Positions 1 to 10,197 of a DNA stretch of 64,000 nucleotides are shown piece by piece. The first letter of the stretch is position 1. The number at the start of each line of letters is the position of its first letter. The notes beneath the pieces are model-generated. The model made no database searches. It had not been told where the DNA came from and was given only the letters and a program-made list of their open reading frames with translations. The stretch spans positions 1-64,000 of the forward strand of contig NADL03000515.1 in the NCBI GenBank assembly GCA_002205965.3, given 5' to 3'. The DNA comes from Kappaphycus alvarezii. Taxonomy: Eukaryota; Rhodophyta; Florideophyceae; Gigartinales; Solieriaceae. The translations under genes were made by a program, and so were the position numbers.

Positions 1-414
1 TAAAAGCATCAAGCGCAATATGGCCATGTTTCATGAAACATAGAGATATCTGATGTTACAGAACCGGTCCTTTCTGTAGGAGAGCGGTACTCTATACAAA
101 CTTCTGTGTTCTCCTTCTCCATGAGCTTGCAAAACAAATCTTCTCGTCAATTTTCTTTTAGGAAACAAAATCATGATACGGGGTTTCCCATGAACCCAAA
201 TTCACTTTGCAACTCCATTTCTATTTTGTCTTTGAGCATTTTGGCCCTCCTTTTTCAAAATAGGAATCTTCGACTCGTGATCCGCTTCGTCCTCTAAATT
301 CAGTTCCGATATTTTATCAAGCAGATTTTTAGTTATTGTCTTCATCGCATGCAAATTCAAAGCTGTAACATTGCCTCACATTTTTATTTCATCCAAGGCG
401 TGAAACTTTCCGAA
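1..414. repeat. Left-edge repeat fragment of the cassette family
   Basis: The first 42 bases closely match 43096-43137, where the same block precedes another copy of the acidic-protein cassette. The rest of this stretch is AT-rich and shows no convincing reading frame. It probably belongs to the outer part of the first cassette copy, cut by the window edge. This is based on direct comparison of the two sites; the true outer limit is not visible. Confidence 0.5.
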
Positions 415-424
415 TACGTTGACC

Positions 425-433
425 AATTTAAAG
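425..433 (+). promoter_or_regulatory. TATA-like box of cassette copy 1
   Basis: AATTTAAAG sits about 80 bases before the ATG at 511. TATA-like sequences occupy the same place in the other copies (3971-3980 on the minus strand, about 4677-4686, and 44707-44716), at 75-100 bases from each ATG. Conservation of position across copies supports a core promoter. Confidence 0.5.
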
Positions 434-510
434 TCCGAAATCGACGTCGTTGAGGCAATCCCCTGCCATTAACTACCCCATCGGGTCACCCCTTTTGTTT
501 TGCCCTCAAC

Positions 511-1094
511 ATGATAAACTCCCCGCCCGTCCATCACCATTGCAAAGTTATCCCGAGACCCCCATCCCCTCAACGCTCTGGCCCTGACGGTAAATGGTCC
601 AACCGACTACGATGACTACTGTAGAAGAATGGACTCGGAACGCGTTCGGGAGTAGGTCCGCCGCAATTGCTTCGAGCAGGTAGAAGAGGTAGAGGAGGAG
701 GTAGAGGAAGAGAAGAATGAAGAGGAGGACTGGGTGGAAACGTGGGAGCCACTAGTGTACAACGGTGGGGGAGCTCCTATGGAGAACCAAGAGGGAGACT
801 GAGGGAGTAATCGATATCTCTCACTCTTCTGGCAAAGATGAAGATAAGTGCGAAGAGGAGGACGAGGAGGATGAAGGGGAGAGAGATATGGAAAATGCTG
901 GAATAGTGGGGAGGGGGCCGGAAAGTATGGACCAGGTGTTCCCGACTCTGGAACCGGATGAGGGCATCTTCAGTGGTCTATATATCTCCCAGAAGGCAAT
1001 GGAGAATTCTAAGCCGTTCGCGGATATTTGTGGGGACTGCTTTGGTGGAATGGATATTTCGGGGGAACTGTCTGGCTCTGATCTAGAGGACTAA
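511..1094 (+). pseudogene. Acidic cassette protein, copy 1 (broken)
   Basis: I do not recognise the family. The ATG at 511 lies about 80 bases after a TATA-like box and aligns with the ATG of the right-arm copy. The first half has lost its reading frame: there is an in-frame stop near 653, inside the RE-W region. The second half (765-1094) is open and encodes the same residues as the right arm: a Glu/Asp-rich stretch (KCEEEDEEDEGERD), a VFPTLEPDEG segment, and the C-terminal tail GELSGSDLED. There is no ATG for that half before codon 42, so it is not an independent gene; the two halves lie in different frames, as in the right arm. It is probably a nuclear or regulatory acidic protein, but that is inference from composition only. 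Confidence 0.5.
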
Positions 1095-1509
1095 GATATT
1101 AAGGAATAAATCGAGATATTTATCCTGATAGTATCTGCGCTTAGTCTTTCTCGTTCACACGATCCCGTTTGATGCATTTTATGGCTCTTAGTATGTTTCT
1201 TTGAGACTTTAGGGTTAGCCAAAAAGTCTATATAAGCTGAGTAAATTGCTTCCTCTTGGAGAGGTCAAGAAAGTTGGCAGACAAATTCAAGTCTAGTCCC
1301 GAGTAGTAAGAAGTTGTGAGTCAACTTCAAACCCAACAATCATTTTTCTTACGCTGGTCAGAGAGACTCAGTGGTAGACCCTGCTCCTTCTATACTTGCT
1401 TGTAGCCCTCTCAACTGTCTTCCTTACCAAACCCTTTTTGCTCGTTCAACTATACCATGGAGCACTTTTTCCCCTTGCAACACCCCCTTCTTGGGTTAGT
1501 TTGTTCTGA

Positions 1510-1956
1510 TTATCTCTTCTCCCGACGATTCACCCTTATGACAAACACTAGGATTTCGGTCTCAGAAGAAATGGGGTACTGACTCTTTGTCAAGAAGGTG
1601 ACGCTAATGAGGGAACACGGAGTGCTCTTTTTCTGTGACAAATGCGCTGGTTGAAACCGACTCAACTTGCATGGTATTGCGTATGCACTAAAATGCTGCG
1701 GCTGGCGCAGCTGGAACTCCATACTACAGGGCAGTCGACACTAATGGGGCTTAAGATAAAGAAAAAGAAGTATTGAACGGTGGAACACGGAGGGTTCATT
1801 TACTATAGAAGACAAGCGGGCTGATGCCCAGTAAACTTGTATGGTGTTAGTGAATCGTAAAGTAATATTGCCAGGTGCCGAATCGGCAGCAACAAAACCC
1901 TGATACAGTTTTGGTTCTATTCTTAACTTTCCGTAGTCTTTAACTACGGGTAGCAT
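1510..1956 (-). pseudogene. Repeat-domain cassette protein (module M), copy 1
   Basis: This region reads on the minus strand, facing the acidic gene. Two open segments in one frame (1956-1741 and 1722-1510) are separated by a single stop. Conserved pieces include DYGKL.EP..Y, NTIQV, SSIVNEPSVF and SVTFLTKSQ. The same sequence recurs on the plus strand at 43230-43735. Inside the module a unit of about 190 bases appears to be tandemly duplicated, with each copy ending in a CTCCGTGTTCC-type block. I do not recognise a database family; the alternating hydrophobic pattern would suit beta structure, which is inference. Confidence 0.45.
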
Positions 1957-2861
1957 CTCCTTGTTGTCATTTCACAAATTCTTTACAGTTAGCCCTTGAA
2001 GCATCCAAAGCTGCTATCTCGTCAATTAAGAGGGAAAGGTTTAGATGTTTTATTCTTGGAAGATATATTCGATCTATGCCAATTAAAGTGTCATTAAACA
2101 TGACTCCTAATGTAGGGGCACGCAGATATAATTTTTTTTCATTTTCATTGCAATTTAGTCACTCTGATAGGTAGAATATGGCACCGAAGGAAGAAGGAAC
2201 CCCTAACCACCCGAGGTGAGATTCGCTGCGAGCGACTAAAGTGCCACGGTAGACTTTAACGGGTGGTTGAGAGGAGTGGACGTGAAAGCTGAGGGACTGC
2301 TCTTGTAGAAAACTCTGAAGTGGCAGGATATACCACTTATGCTCCGCCACTGGCGAAAGAAAAGGTTCTTGGGTCTAAAGGTGAGTCTCAACTTCCCAGC
2401 TAATCAGGACTGAATCTGAAGTTGTCTGCCAACTTCCTTTATACTGTAGTTTGTGCGTGAGTTTAGTTTGGTGAGCGTCCCACTAGGGTTTTCTGATCCC
2501 TCAGTACTCCTAAAATTTCACTAGTGCCCCTCCTTACATATAGCAGTGAAATGCCTAAATTTGTAGCACCCGCGCATTACCTTTGCCAGCTCTGTACCGC
2601 TACAGTACAATGCAAAGCATACCTCTAAAAATAATCTAGAATCAAACTTGAATCCCAGTGCCAGCGCAGCATGGCAAAATAAATATAGAAAACTTGCATT
2701 CCAGTGCTAGCGCAGCCAACGCAGCATTCTTAAATAGTATCCAGCCAGCGCAGAACGCCAGTTCATCCAGCGCAGCCAGCGCAGCATTCCCAAGTAGTGT
2801 TCAGAAACATTTCATTTACAACAAACTCCACTACCCTTCCTGAAGATATTTTTAGGAGTAA
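1957..2861. other. Loop of the palindrome with partial cassette copies
   Basis: There is no intact gene here. 2160-2470 is a diverged partial copy of the right arm in the same orientation; compare 2349-2460 with 3036-3140, sharing TTGTCTGCCAACTT. 2640-2830 is rich in degenerate CCAGCGCAGC repeats that encode Ala/Ser on the plus strand, and it resembles the Ala-rich part of module M (around 1690). The loop therefore looks like remains of further cassette units rather than unique sequence. Confidence 0.45.
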
Positions 2862-3297
2862 ATCGTCGGGAGAAGAGATAATCAGAACAAACTAACCCAA
2901 GAAGGGGGTGTTGCAAGGGGAAAAAGTGCTCCCATGGTATAGTTGAACGAGCAAAAAGGGTTTGGTAAGGAAGACAGTTGAGAGGGCTACAAGCAAGTAT
3001 AGAAGGAGCAGGGTCTACCACTGAGTCTCTCTGACCAGCGTAAGAAAAATGATTGTTGGGTTTGAAGTTGACTCACAACTTCTTACTACTCGGGACTAGA
3101 CTTGAATTTGTCTGCCAACTTTCTTGACCTCTCCAAGAGGAAGCAATTTACTCAGCTTATATAGACTTTTTGGCTAACCCTAAAGTCTCAAAGAAACATA
3201 CTAAGAGCCATAAAATGCATCAAACGGGATCGTGTGAACGAGAAAGACTAAGCGCAGATACTATCAGGATAAATATCTCGATTTATTCCTTAATATC

Positions 3298-3895
3298 TTA
3301 GTCCTCTAGATCAGAGCCAGACAGTTCCCCCGAAATATCCATTCCACCAAAGCAGTCCCCACAAATATCCGCGAACGGCTTAGAATTCTCCATTGCCTTC
3401 TGGGAGATATATAGACCACTGAAGATGCCCTCATCCGGTTCCAGAGTCGGGAACACCTGGTCCATACTTTCCGGCCCCCTCCCCACTATTCCAGCATTTT
3501 CCATATCTCTCTCCCCTTCATCCTCCTCGTCCTCCTCTTCGCACTTATCTTCATCTTTGCCAGAAGAGTGAGAGATATCGATTACTCCCTCAGTCTCCCT
3601 CTTGGTTCTCCATAGGAGCTCCCCCACCGTTGTACACTAGTGGCTCCCACGTTTCCACCCAGTCCTCCTCTTCATTCTTCTCTTCCTCTACCTCCTCTTC
3701 TTCCACTTCCTCCTCTGCCTCTTCTGCCTGCTCGAAGCAGTTGCGGCGGACCCATTCCCGAACGCTTTCCCGGTCCAGTCTTCCACAGTAGTCATCGTAA
3801 TCGGTTGGACCACTTGCCATCAGGGCCAGAGCGTTGAGGGGATGGCGGCCTCGGGATGAATTGGCGACTGCGAGGGGCGGGCAGAGGTTGGTCAT
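3298..3895 (-). CDS. Acidic cassette protein, copy 2 (two overlapping frames)
   Basis: The start is the ATG at 3895, about 80 bases downstream of a TATA-like box at 3980-3971. The first frame (3895-3590, 101 residues) runs from an N-terminal part with DYDDYCGRLDRE through a Glu-rich run to WVETWEPLVYNGGG. The second frame (3627-3298) overlaps it by 38 bases, has no ATG of its own near its start, and continues with acidic sequence, VFPTLEPDEG and the tail GSDLED before the stop. The tail matches the other copies: GSDLKKEDCE before 5312 and ESDLKDQNCMD before 45354. The gene is therefore probably one acidic protein of about 200 residues, with a frame change near the overlap that could be a lesion or a recoding site. 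The family is unknown to me. No signal peptide or membrane segment is seen. Confidence 0.5.
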
Positions 3896-3970
3896 TTTAA
3901 GGGCAAAAAAGAGGTGAGCCGATGGGGTAGTTGATGGCGAAGGGTTTTCCTCAAAGATGTCGGCTTTGAA

Positions 3971-3980
3971 CTTTAAATAG
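3971..3980 (-). promoter_or_regulatory. TATA-like box of cassette copy 2
   Basis: CTATTTAAAG on the minus strand lies 76 bases before the ATG at 3895. The leader between box and ATG is also conserved with the left arm (ACTACCCCATCGG block), which supports a shared promoter and 5' leader. Confidence 0.5.
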
Positions 3981-4763
3981 GGCGACGTCTTCGAAAAGTA
4001 TCATGATTGCGGACGTGTCATGACATCTATTAATGACAGCGTGCCTCAAAATAAAAAAATCAACCCATGAATTTGACACAATCATCCAAATTAAAAATAT
4101 CTTGCAAATTCAGAAACTGTATCCGAGTTTGGTCCTCTTCTAGATTTTTTTTCGGGTGAAAATTTAGTGCACATCAGTTTACTAATTTTAGAACTCGATT
4201 TCTCTGTTACCTTGACTCTTATTCTGTGTTTAAAATTTTCGCATCTTCCTTTTCGAAAAACCATTTATAATATGACGCCCTTGAAAAGGAAAGCGACGGA
4301 AAATTCTATTTTGAAATATGATTAAAGTGTCAAGGGAGAAACTGAAGGGATTCTCTTTACGAGCAGAAACTTTTTATCGTAAGTTTCTCTCCACACTTCC
4401 CTGTTTCTTTCAAGCGGTCAAATTCCCAATTCTTTATGCTCGTTTCTTTTTCTCTTTTGTGTGCGACTATCTCCATTTGGCACAGTGATTCTTACAGTCT
4501 TATCTGGGTATTTGATCTTCTTCGACCATAAATATCTTTTTCCATAATCAATATTTCGACCTGTAATTTTCTCCATAATTTATCTTTTGAGAGGTGACTT
4601 TAACTAATTTCTACTGCAAGACTAATTCAAGCCTATTTTTGAGTTAATAGGCCTGCAAATCTGAGCCTGCTGAAGTTATTTAAACCCTTAGGGTGCGGGC
4701 ATAAATTCATCCACGGCCCTTGGACAACAAAAGCCGACAATTTAAGACTATTTAGTATCCATC

Positions 4764-5312
4764 ATGCCCGTGCTTCCCCCTACACACCCCATTTCCAAAT
4801 CCTGCCATACTCGCCCATAACCGTCTCCCCTCCTTCCCCTCGGACGCAGCCGAAGTATAGGACTTACTTCGTCTGAAAAGAGGAAGCACCTGGCGGCGCT
4901 GCGAACGCGTCATCTAGTAATGATTGAGGCACAGGTTGCGGCGGAGGGGAACTTGGAAAAGAAAGACTGTAGGTCAAAGGATTGCTTCGAGGAATAGGTG
5001 GTCCCGGATATGGCCTATGGGATTGAAGGTAAGGACTGCGGGGACGTGTCCGAGGATGAGTAAGAGGGGTTCAAGCATGAGGAAGATTAAGAGAGACAAG
5101 TCAGAGCGGATAGAAATGGGGGGGAAGGAATAAAATGTATGGACCAGAGAGTCCCGACCATGGGTCTGATGGCAGGGGCATTATTTTCTTCGCAGGCGGG
5201 AGTAGGAAATTTTGAGGCGCTCACGGTTTTTTTTGGGGACTAAATGAGTACTTATGACGTCTTGACGGAAGTGGTGGGTTCTGATCTAAAGAAAGAAGAT
5301 TGTGAGTAGTAA
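4764..5312 (+). pseudogene. Acidic cassette protein, copy 3 (broken)
   Basis: The ATG at 4764 follows a TTATTTAAAC box (about 4677-4686). The frame stops after about 15 codons and several further stops follow, so this copy is dead. Toward the end one can still read VPTMGLMAGALFSSQ and the tail EVVGSDLKKEDCE followed by a stop, which lines up with VFPTLEPDEG and GSDLED of copies 1 and 2. Retention of the tail and of the stop position in diverged copies shows the family was once under coding selection. Confidence 0.5.
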
Positions 5313-5686
5313 ATTTTTAGCTTCTCTAAAGTATCTACTTGAAATCAGCTAAGTCTAAATGAAGTATTTTCCTAGGTTTTCTGCCGTTTTTAGTAGTTTT
5401 ATCGAGATTTAAATTTGGAAAAAAGTCTATATAATCTGATCAAATTGCTTCTAACAGGAGAACGAAATTAAAATGGGAGTCAAATTCAAACAAAAGCTTC
5501 GACTAGCTCTTGAGGCCTTTTAGGCTTGAAGCGAGGCGGCAGAAAACTGACCCTTTAGAATAGGTTACAAGAGAAATAACTCCTTTTTCACTAAAAATAC
5601 TCATTCTTGTACGTTAACGTCTACTGTAGCACCATATTCGGCTGCAAAAAATCTCAACTCAGGTAGTTTGATTTTTACTTTTCCGT

Positions 5687-6163
5687 TCACTCCATTTTTA
5701 ACCTTTCAGTATTTTCAGAGTGTTCTATAGATGTAGCTGTTAGCGAGATGGAAACATTTGGAGAAGTTTGTTTAGTGTTAATGGAAAGGCATGCTGCAGC
5801 GACTGTGACGTCAAATTCCGTGCGCTTTATGGTCGTTTTTACCTCAGTACTTTGAGTTACATCGTGATCTAATCTTGTGACCCTCTGAATACCGGGTGGA
5901 TAATATTCAGATAGGTTTGCGATAAGTTCCTGATACCTACTTCCCCGTACATTCCAATAGAATAATGATATATTAATTCCACGAAGTTTGGACCGGCTTC
6001 CATAGACCTCCCATTTTGTAACGAGAATAGAACTAATATTAATAGTTAGTAATCTTCTTCGGCAAAAAAGGCCGTTCAACTTGCGGAAACATAGGCATCT
6101 ATTAATGAAGAACTGGATGATTACGTGGAGGTCAGATAGTCCCGCTTGAACGAGATAATCCAT
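5687..6163 (-). CDS. Repeat-domain cassette protein (module M-like), copy 3
   Basis: This is an open frame of 158 codons facing the acidic gene of copy 3. Its middle part (TIKRTEFDVTVAAACLSIN, about residues 109-127) matches TIKHVSFAFTAAASFLSTN in the minus-strand frame at 46214-45972, and in both copies the match is preceded by a Q-TE motif. The pattern also resembles module M (NTIQV...LSSIVNEPSVF), so both may contain the same domain. No known family is recognised. The N-terminal 70 residues may be outside the true gene because the homology to copy 4 only starts around residue 75. There is no clear signal peptide. Confidence 0.35.
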   Translation of the reverse strand: MDYLVQAGLSDLHVIIQFFINRCLCFRKLNGLFCRRRLLTINISSILVTKWEVYGSRSKLRGINISLFYWNVRGSRYQELIANLSEYYPPGIQRVTRLDHDVTQSTEVKTTIKRTEFDVTVAAACLSINTKQTSPNVSISLTATSIEHSENTERLKME

Positions 6164-6499
6164 TCCCAGCCTCTTTTTCTCCCATATGAATCATTCTATA
6201 GTTGTAGATGAGTGTATTTCGTGATTGCACATCTTCCTGTGCTAGAAGACATTCGTTGGGTCTCTTGTGAGGGAAAAAGACGACATGTATGGATGTCCCT
6301 ACTTGATCTCTTCCCTGAGCTTGAATTTAGCTTGTAATGCAGGTGTCCTTCTTCCATAACGTTGCAAGGGCTCGAGTACTTCTTTTGGGAGGCCGGCTAC
6401 TTCACAGCCTGATGAATAGCTTCTCCATGTATAACAATAACTCTATACGGCCGACTGAAACTGTTTGGAATCGATGCTCTGTACCCTTGTTTCTTTTCA
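6164..6499. other. Unassigned sequence between cassette copy 3 and a Ty3/gypsy fossil
   Basis: Only short, mutually overlapping frames are present and none matches anything I recognise. It may include the 3' terminus of the degraded gypsy element to the right, but no LTR could be identified by eye. Confidence 0.4.
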
Positions 6500-9400
6500 T
6501 TGTTAACGCGCGGAGTGAGTTCCAACCTTCTGTGGCAAATAGTTCGAAATTTACACCCTCCGCAATGGTTTTATTTGTTAATAGATCTCTTTTTAGGATT
6601 CTCGGAGCCCTTTCGTACAAAAGCTCAGACTGAAAGCGTCCAAGTTTTCATCTCCTTCGGCGATAACCGTATAGCATCTATGATAGATCGTTTTCCCATT
6701 TGATTTCATTCTCCGATGTGGTTTTCGATATTTATGGTTTGATGGATCCGGTAATTCTTTCTTTCTTCCCAATTCGGCGTAGTAGAACAAGCGACAACTG
6801 CTTCAAACTGAATCCCTTTCTCCCCAAAAAGCGAAGAAGTGGCCTTGCAGTGAAACAAAGGGCGTTTCCCGAGATGATCCATTCAGAAAGACCAAACGAT
6901 TCGATTATTTCTTTTTCGAGGAACTTCAGTCCACCTCAGCATTAGCCTACTCAACTGAAACCGACAATGGCCATCAAGTGAGATGCTTCACCCCTGTAGG
7001 GAGATATTTGCTTCTAGAAGACGTTTCCTTGAATGGGCTTGCGAATTCGATTGAGAAGCTCTCAAAGAGACCGGAAACTGGAACGCCTAGAGTATTCTTG
7101 TACTTTCGGACCAGAGTGAAATGTTTTGACATTTTCACAGATTTTCGCGAAATTATAGATGTCCTTATGGATACTGGGCCACCAGAAAATTTCTGTATTG
7201 AATTGCTTGGATGTTTCAAGATCCCAATGCCCTAACGCATCATGAAAAGTCCTCAAGATATTCATTCTTTCTTTCAACGGGTCTACTAATCGGAGGCTGG
7301 CTTTGGTTTATTATAAGAGTTTCACACCCCACGATGTAAAACCTTTTGGTTCCTGCTTAACCAAATTCTGCGCTCAAGATCAACCTTTAACTTCCATAAA
7401 GCGTTTTCAATAGTCCCTGAATATTAGCTTCCTAATTGTTACCTTGTGCTACCTGCATGCCGTTAACTCCAAAAATTTTCTCGGAAGCCTTCTCACTTGG
7501 AATCATTGTATATCTTAAAAGTGATAGGTCACTCTCAAGATGATTATTTTCGTCTGGGTCTATGCACAATTTAAAGCCAATATTCTGCAAAAATTTCAAG
7601 CAATCGAGCCAAACGGTTATGTACATCTATTTTTTTGGGATGCCGTCTAAATTTTCGGATGATCAGTTATCAAAACACATTTTTCGAGAGATAAACATAG
7701 ACAAAAAACTTTTTCAACGCGCAGAAAAAAGATAGTGCTTTATTCTTGCAGACTGAGTATCTCTTTTCTGTGTTATTTAGGGCGCGAATTGCCAATTGAA
7801 CGGAATACACCCCCCCTATTTCATTCTTCTGGGACAAAGCCGCACCCAAAGACAGTTCTGAGGCATCTGTTTTAACAATAAATGACCTCTTGAGATCCGG
7901 TTACAGTAGGATTGGAGGAACACCTAGCTTATCTTTAAGTTACCCGAATGCATCCCGCATTTATTTGCTCCAGGCAAACTTCCTGTTCTTCGTAGTACCT
8001 GCATGTAAAAGAGTTTTTTTCTTGGCTAAATATTTGAGAAATCTCGGATATATGATACCGGACCTAGGAAGCTTCGAACTTTTGTCTTTGAAGCGACCCT
8101 TGATGCCAACTTTATTGCTTTCATTTTTTTGACAGAGTACCTGGATAGATTTTTTCGCAAAGAAGCATGTTCTCAACTTATTTTTCAGGCTGTCTGTAGA
8201 TATCCTACCGAAAACAGCCTTAATAGCTTATATTTTTTCATCAAAGATCTTCCAAATATTATCACATCATCGATATATACCCTCGCAAATGAAATTACAT
8301 TCAAAACCTCATCCATCATGTTTTAGAACGTATCTGATGCATGCCTGACACTGAATGGCATCTCCTCGAATCTAAATGTGCCCACCTTGCTTGTAAATTT
8401 TTTATCTTTGCGTTTTTCATCAAACGGAATTTACCAATACCCGGTGCACAGGTCAATTGGTATAAAATATTTCACGTCCTTTAAGTCCTCGATAATTTCT
8501 TCAACATTTGGAATCGGAAATCTATCGGGTATCATTTTTTAGTTCAATTGAAGGTAGGTGACGTTGAAACAAAGCTTGATATCCTTTTAGGGGGCGACTA
8601 CAATGACCATGGAGACGAGTTTGGTCGAATAATGCTATTCAAGGGTATATTTGTAACATTCTCCGAAATAAACTGATTTAAGTTGGGTGATTTATGTTTA
8701 GATATATCCTAAATTGGCTGAAAATTGGTGCGCTGGAAGGAATGGGTGACTGGTACACTCGCTTGTCTTAAATCGAAAACGCTCCATGCAATAACTTCGG
8801 AAGATGTTAATATATCGGATATTTTCTTTGACGCAGAAGCAGAAAGGTGCCGCCTTTTTTCTTCAATTTCTGCGATCTAACGCTCTTCTTCTTTTTGATC
8901 CTTTCTCTTCCTATTTTGAAGGAAATCTTCCGGTGTGCTCATATTTTCAGATATGACATTCGACAAACTATTATTCTCTTTGCACAAATTTTCGCCTTTC
9001 AAACTCGTAATACTGCCCTTTGATTCTATATTATCGCAAAATGAAACACACTCGGGGCCAAAAATTCTTTAGAATTCCAGTCTTCATCTTTTTCAAATCC
9101 AGAATTATAATCATGCCATGCCATGTTTGGTGGTACTCTTCAAGCATATGATTTTCCATTTCCAAAAGTTTTAGTTGGTTCTTATCCTTCGATATCGTAG
9201 CTAGAATTTAAATATTTGGTGTCCTTTTTTCTCAGATCTTCTGCATGTATGCTTTTGTAGAAGTCCAGTGGCATCTTTACGATTCTACCGTCAATATAAA
9301 CTGAATCACTTGGGTTGCCGATGTCAGTGCATGTCCCCAGTTCTATCTTGGTCGGAAAACCAATGATTTCATGGAAAGGTAGCTCAGGCATGACAAGAAA

Positions 9401-9800
9401 ATCAACATCAATTGTCGAATCACAGTAGAGCACTGAATCATTGTGAACAATGCCCATGAACTTTGAAACGATTCCAACCCCAGCAGTTATTCTTCGCGTA
9501 GATATAATAAGTTCGAGACCGAGATCTGTCACTAAAATTTCTGAAATGAGATTTTAAAAAGCGCCCAAATCGAAACAAGCCTGGTTTTTCATTCCCAATA
9601 CTTTGACTTCTACCAGCATAAGCTCTTGTTTCTGTCGAGGCCGAGTGAAAAAACAATTTCTTTCCCTTATCGGACTTATTAGACTATATAATTTTTTGAG
9701 TTCTTTACTCCGATCCTCTGCGTCGCCCCTTACGAGCTGACCAACAGAGAGAAAGTCAGCTTCTTGTATCTTTTGGTGCTCCATTCTTACCTAAGATATG
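6500..9800 (-). mobile_element. Ty3/gypsy retrotransposon fossil, internal region
   Basis: Parts in the expected gypsy order can be read on the minus strand. A retropepsin-like region lies at about 9790-9180, a reverse transcriptase at about 8650-8100 (with the YIDDVI catalytic box at 8280-8263 and EEMPF before it), and the integrase zinc-binding region at 7277-7062 (HDALGHWDL, then WWPSIHKDI, then C..C-like spacing). The integrase core remains down to about 6600. LTRs were not found. The element is very broken, with many breaks in every part, and base composition has drifted toward AT. It is clearly old and cannot be active. Confidence 0.75.
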
Positions 9801-10197
9801 TTGTTCTGAGGATTCATGGTACTTTTCACCCACTCCTATAGCATTACAGCTTTCTGCACCTGAATCCAAGCATTCGATCTCACTTTCTTTAAGAAAATGA
9901 TGCCATCGGTCAATACAGAACTGCATTACATTATCAGTGTAAGTTTATTACGAATGATCGACGTATTTTGTATCCCATTGACGGATGTAAGCTATCCATA
10001 CGTTGTTTGTTGACCCTCCGTAGAGGCACATTGCTGTACTGAATAACGAATCATCGAAAACCACGTGGAGGATGGGCATGCTTTGAAGGAACAGAAGATC
10101 CATAAGTACAGTACGGTTGAAGACTATATCTACACTTGGAAGTGCGACACGGAAACTATCAGATTGGTCCGAGATCCTTTAACAAACATCACAAGAT
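9801..10197. other. Stretch between gypsy and copia fossils
   Basis: No gene is visible. It may contain the junction between two fossil elements, or decayed gag sequence, but nothing is recognisable. Confidence 0.4.

Larger units (their letters stand above)
415..1532 (+). repeat. Left arm of large inverted repeat (cassette copy 1)
   Basis: This arm pairs with the reverse complement of 2862-3986, giving a palindrome of about 1.1-kb arms round a 1.33-kb loop. From about 690 to 1532 the two arms are essentially identical; I see one single-base indel near 1460. From 415 to about 690 they differ at roughly one base in ten. The arm carries a TATA-like box (425-433), the acidic-protein gene, its conserved tail and a second TATA-like motif (1226-1236). 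A sharp loss of match at 1532 marks the inner end. Confidence 0.85.
2862..3986 (-). repeat. Right arm of large inverted repeat (cassette copy 2)
   Basis: This is the reverse complement of 415-1532. It is the better preserved arm: its first open frame has no internal stop, whereas the left arm is broken there. The inner 840 bases match the left arm almost perfectly and the outer 280 bases are about 10% different, so the inner part has probably been homogenised by gene conversion or duplicated more recently. Confidence 0.85.
4140..6163 (+). repeat. Cassette copy 3
   Basis: This stretch aligns along its length with 43740-46214. Shared blocks include CGATTTCTCTGTT at the left, GAGGGAGAAACTGAAGG, the TATA/leader, the acidic gene tail, GTCTATATAA at about 5424 and GGTAGTT...TTTTCCGTT near 5660. 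It lacks the MITE that interrupts copy 4. It contains the broken acidic gene (4764-5312, plus strand) and the facing repeat-domain gene (6163-5687, minus strand). Confidence 0.7.

Noticed and set aside
3640-3837. Pro/Leu/Ser-rich plus-strand frame opposite the acidic gene (also 752-570 on the minus strand)
   Set aside because: It is the antisense shadow of a Glu-rich coding stretch (GAG/GAA read as CTC/TTC).
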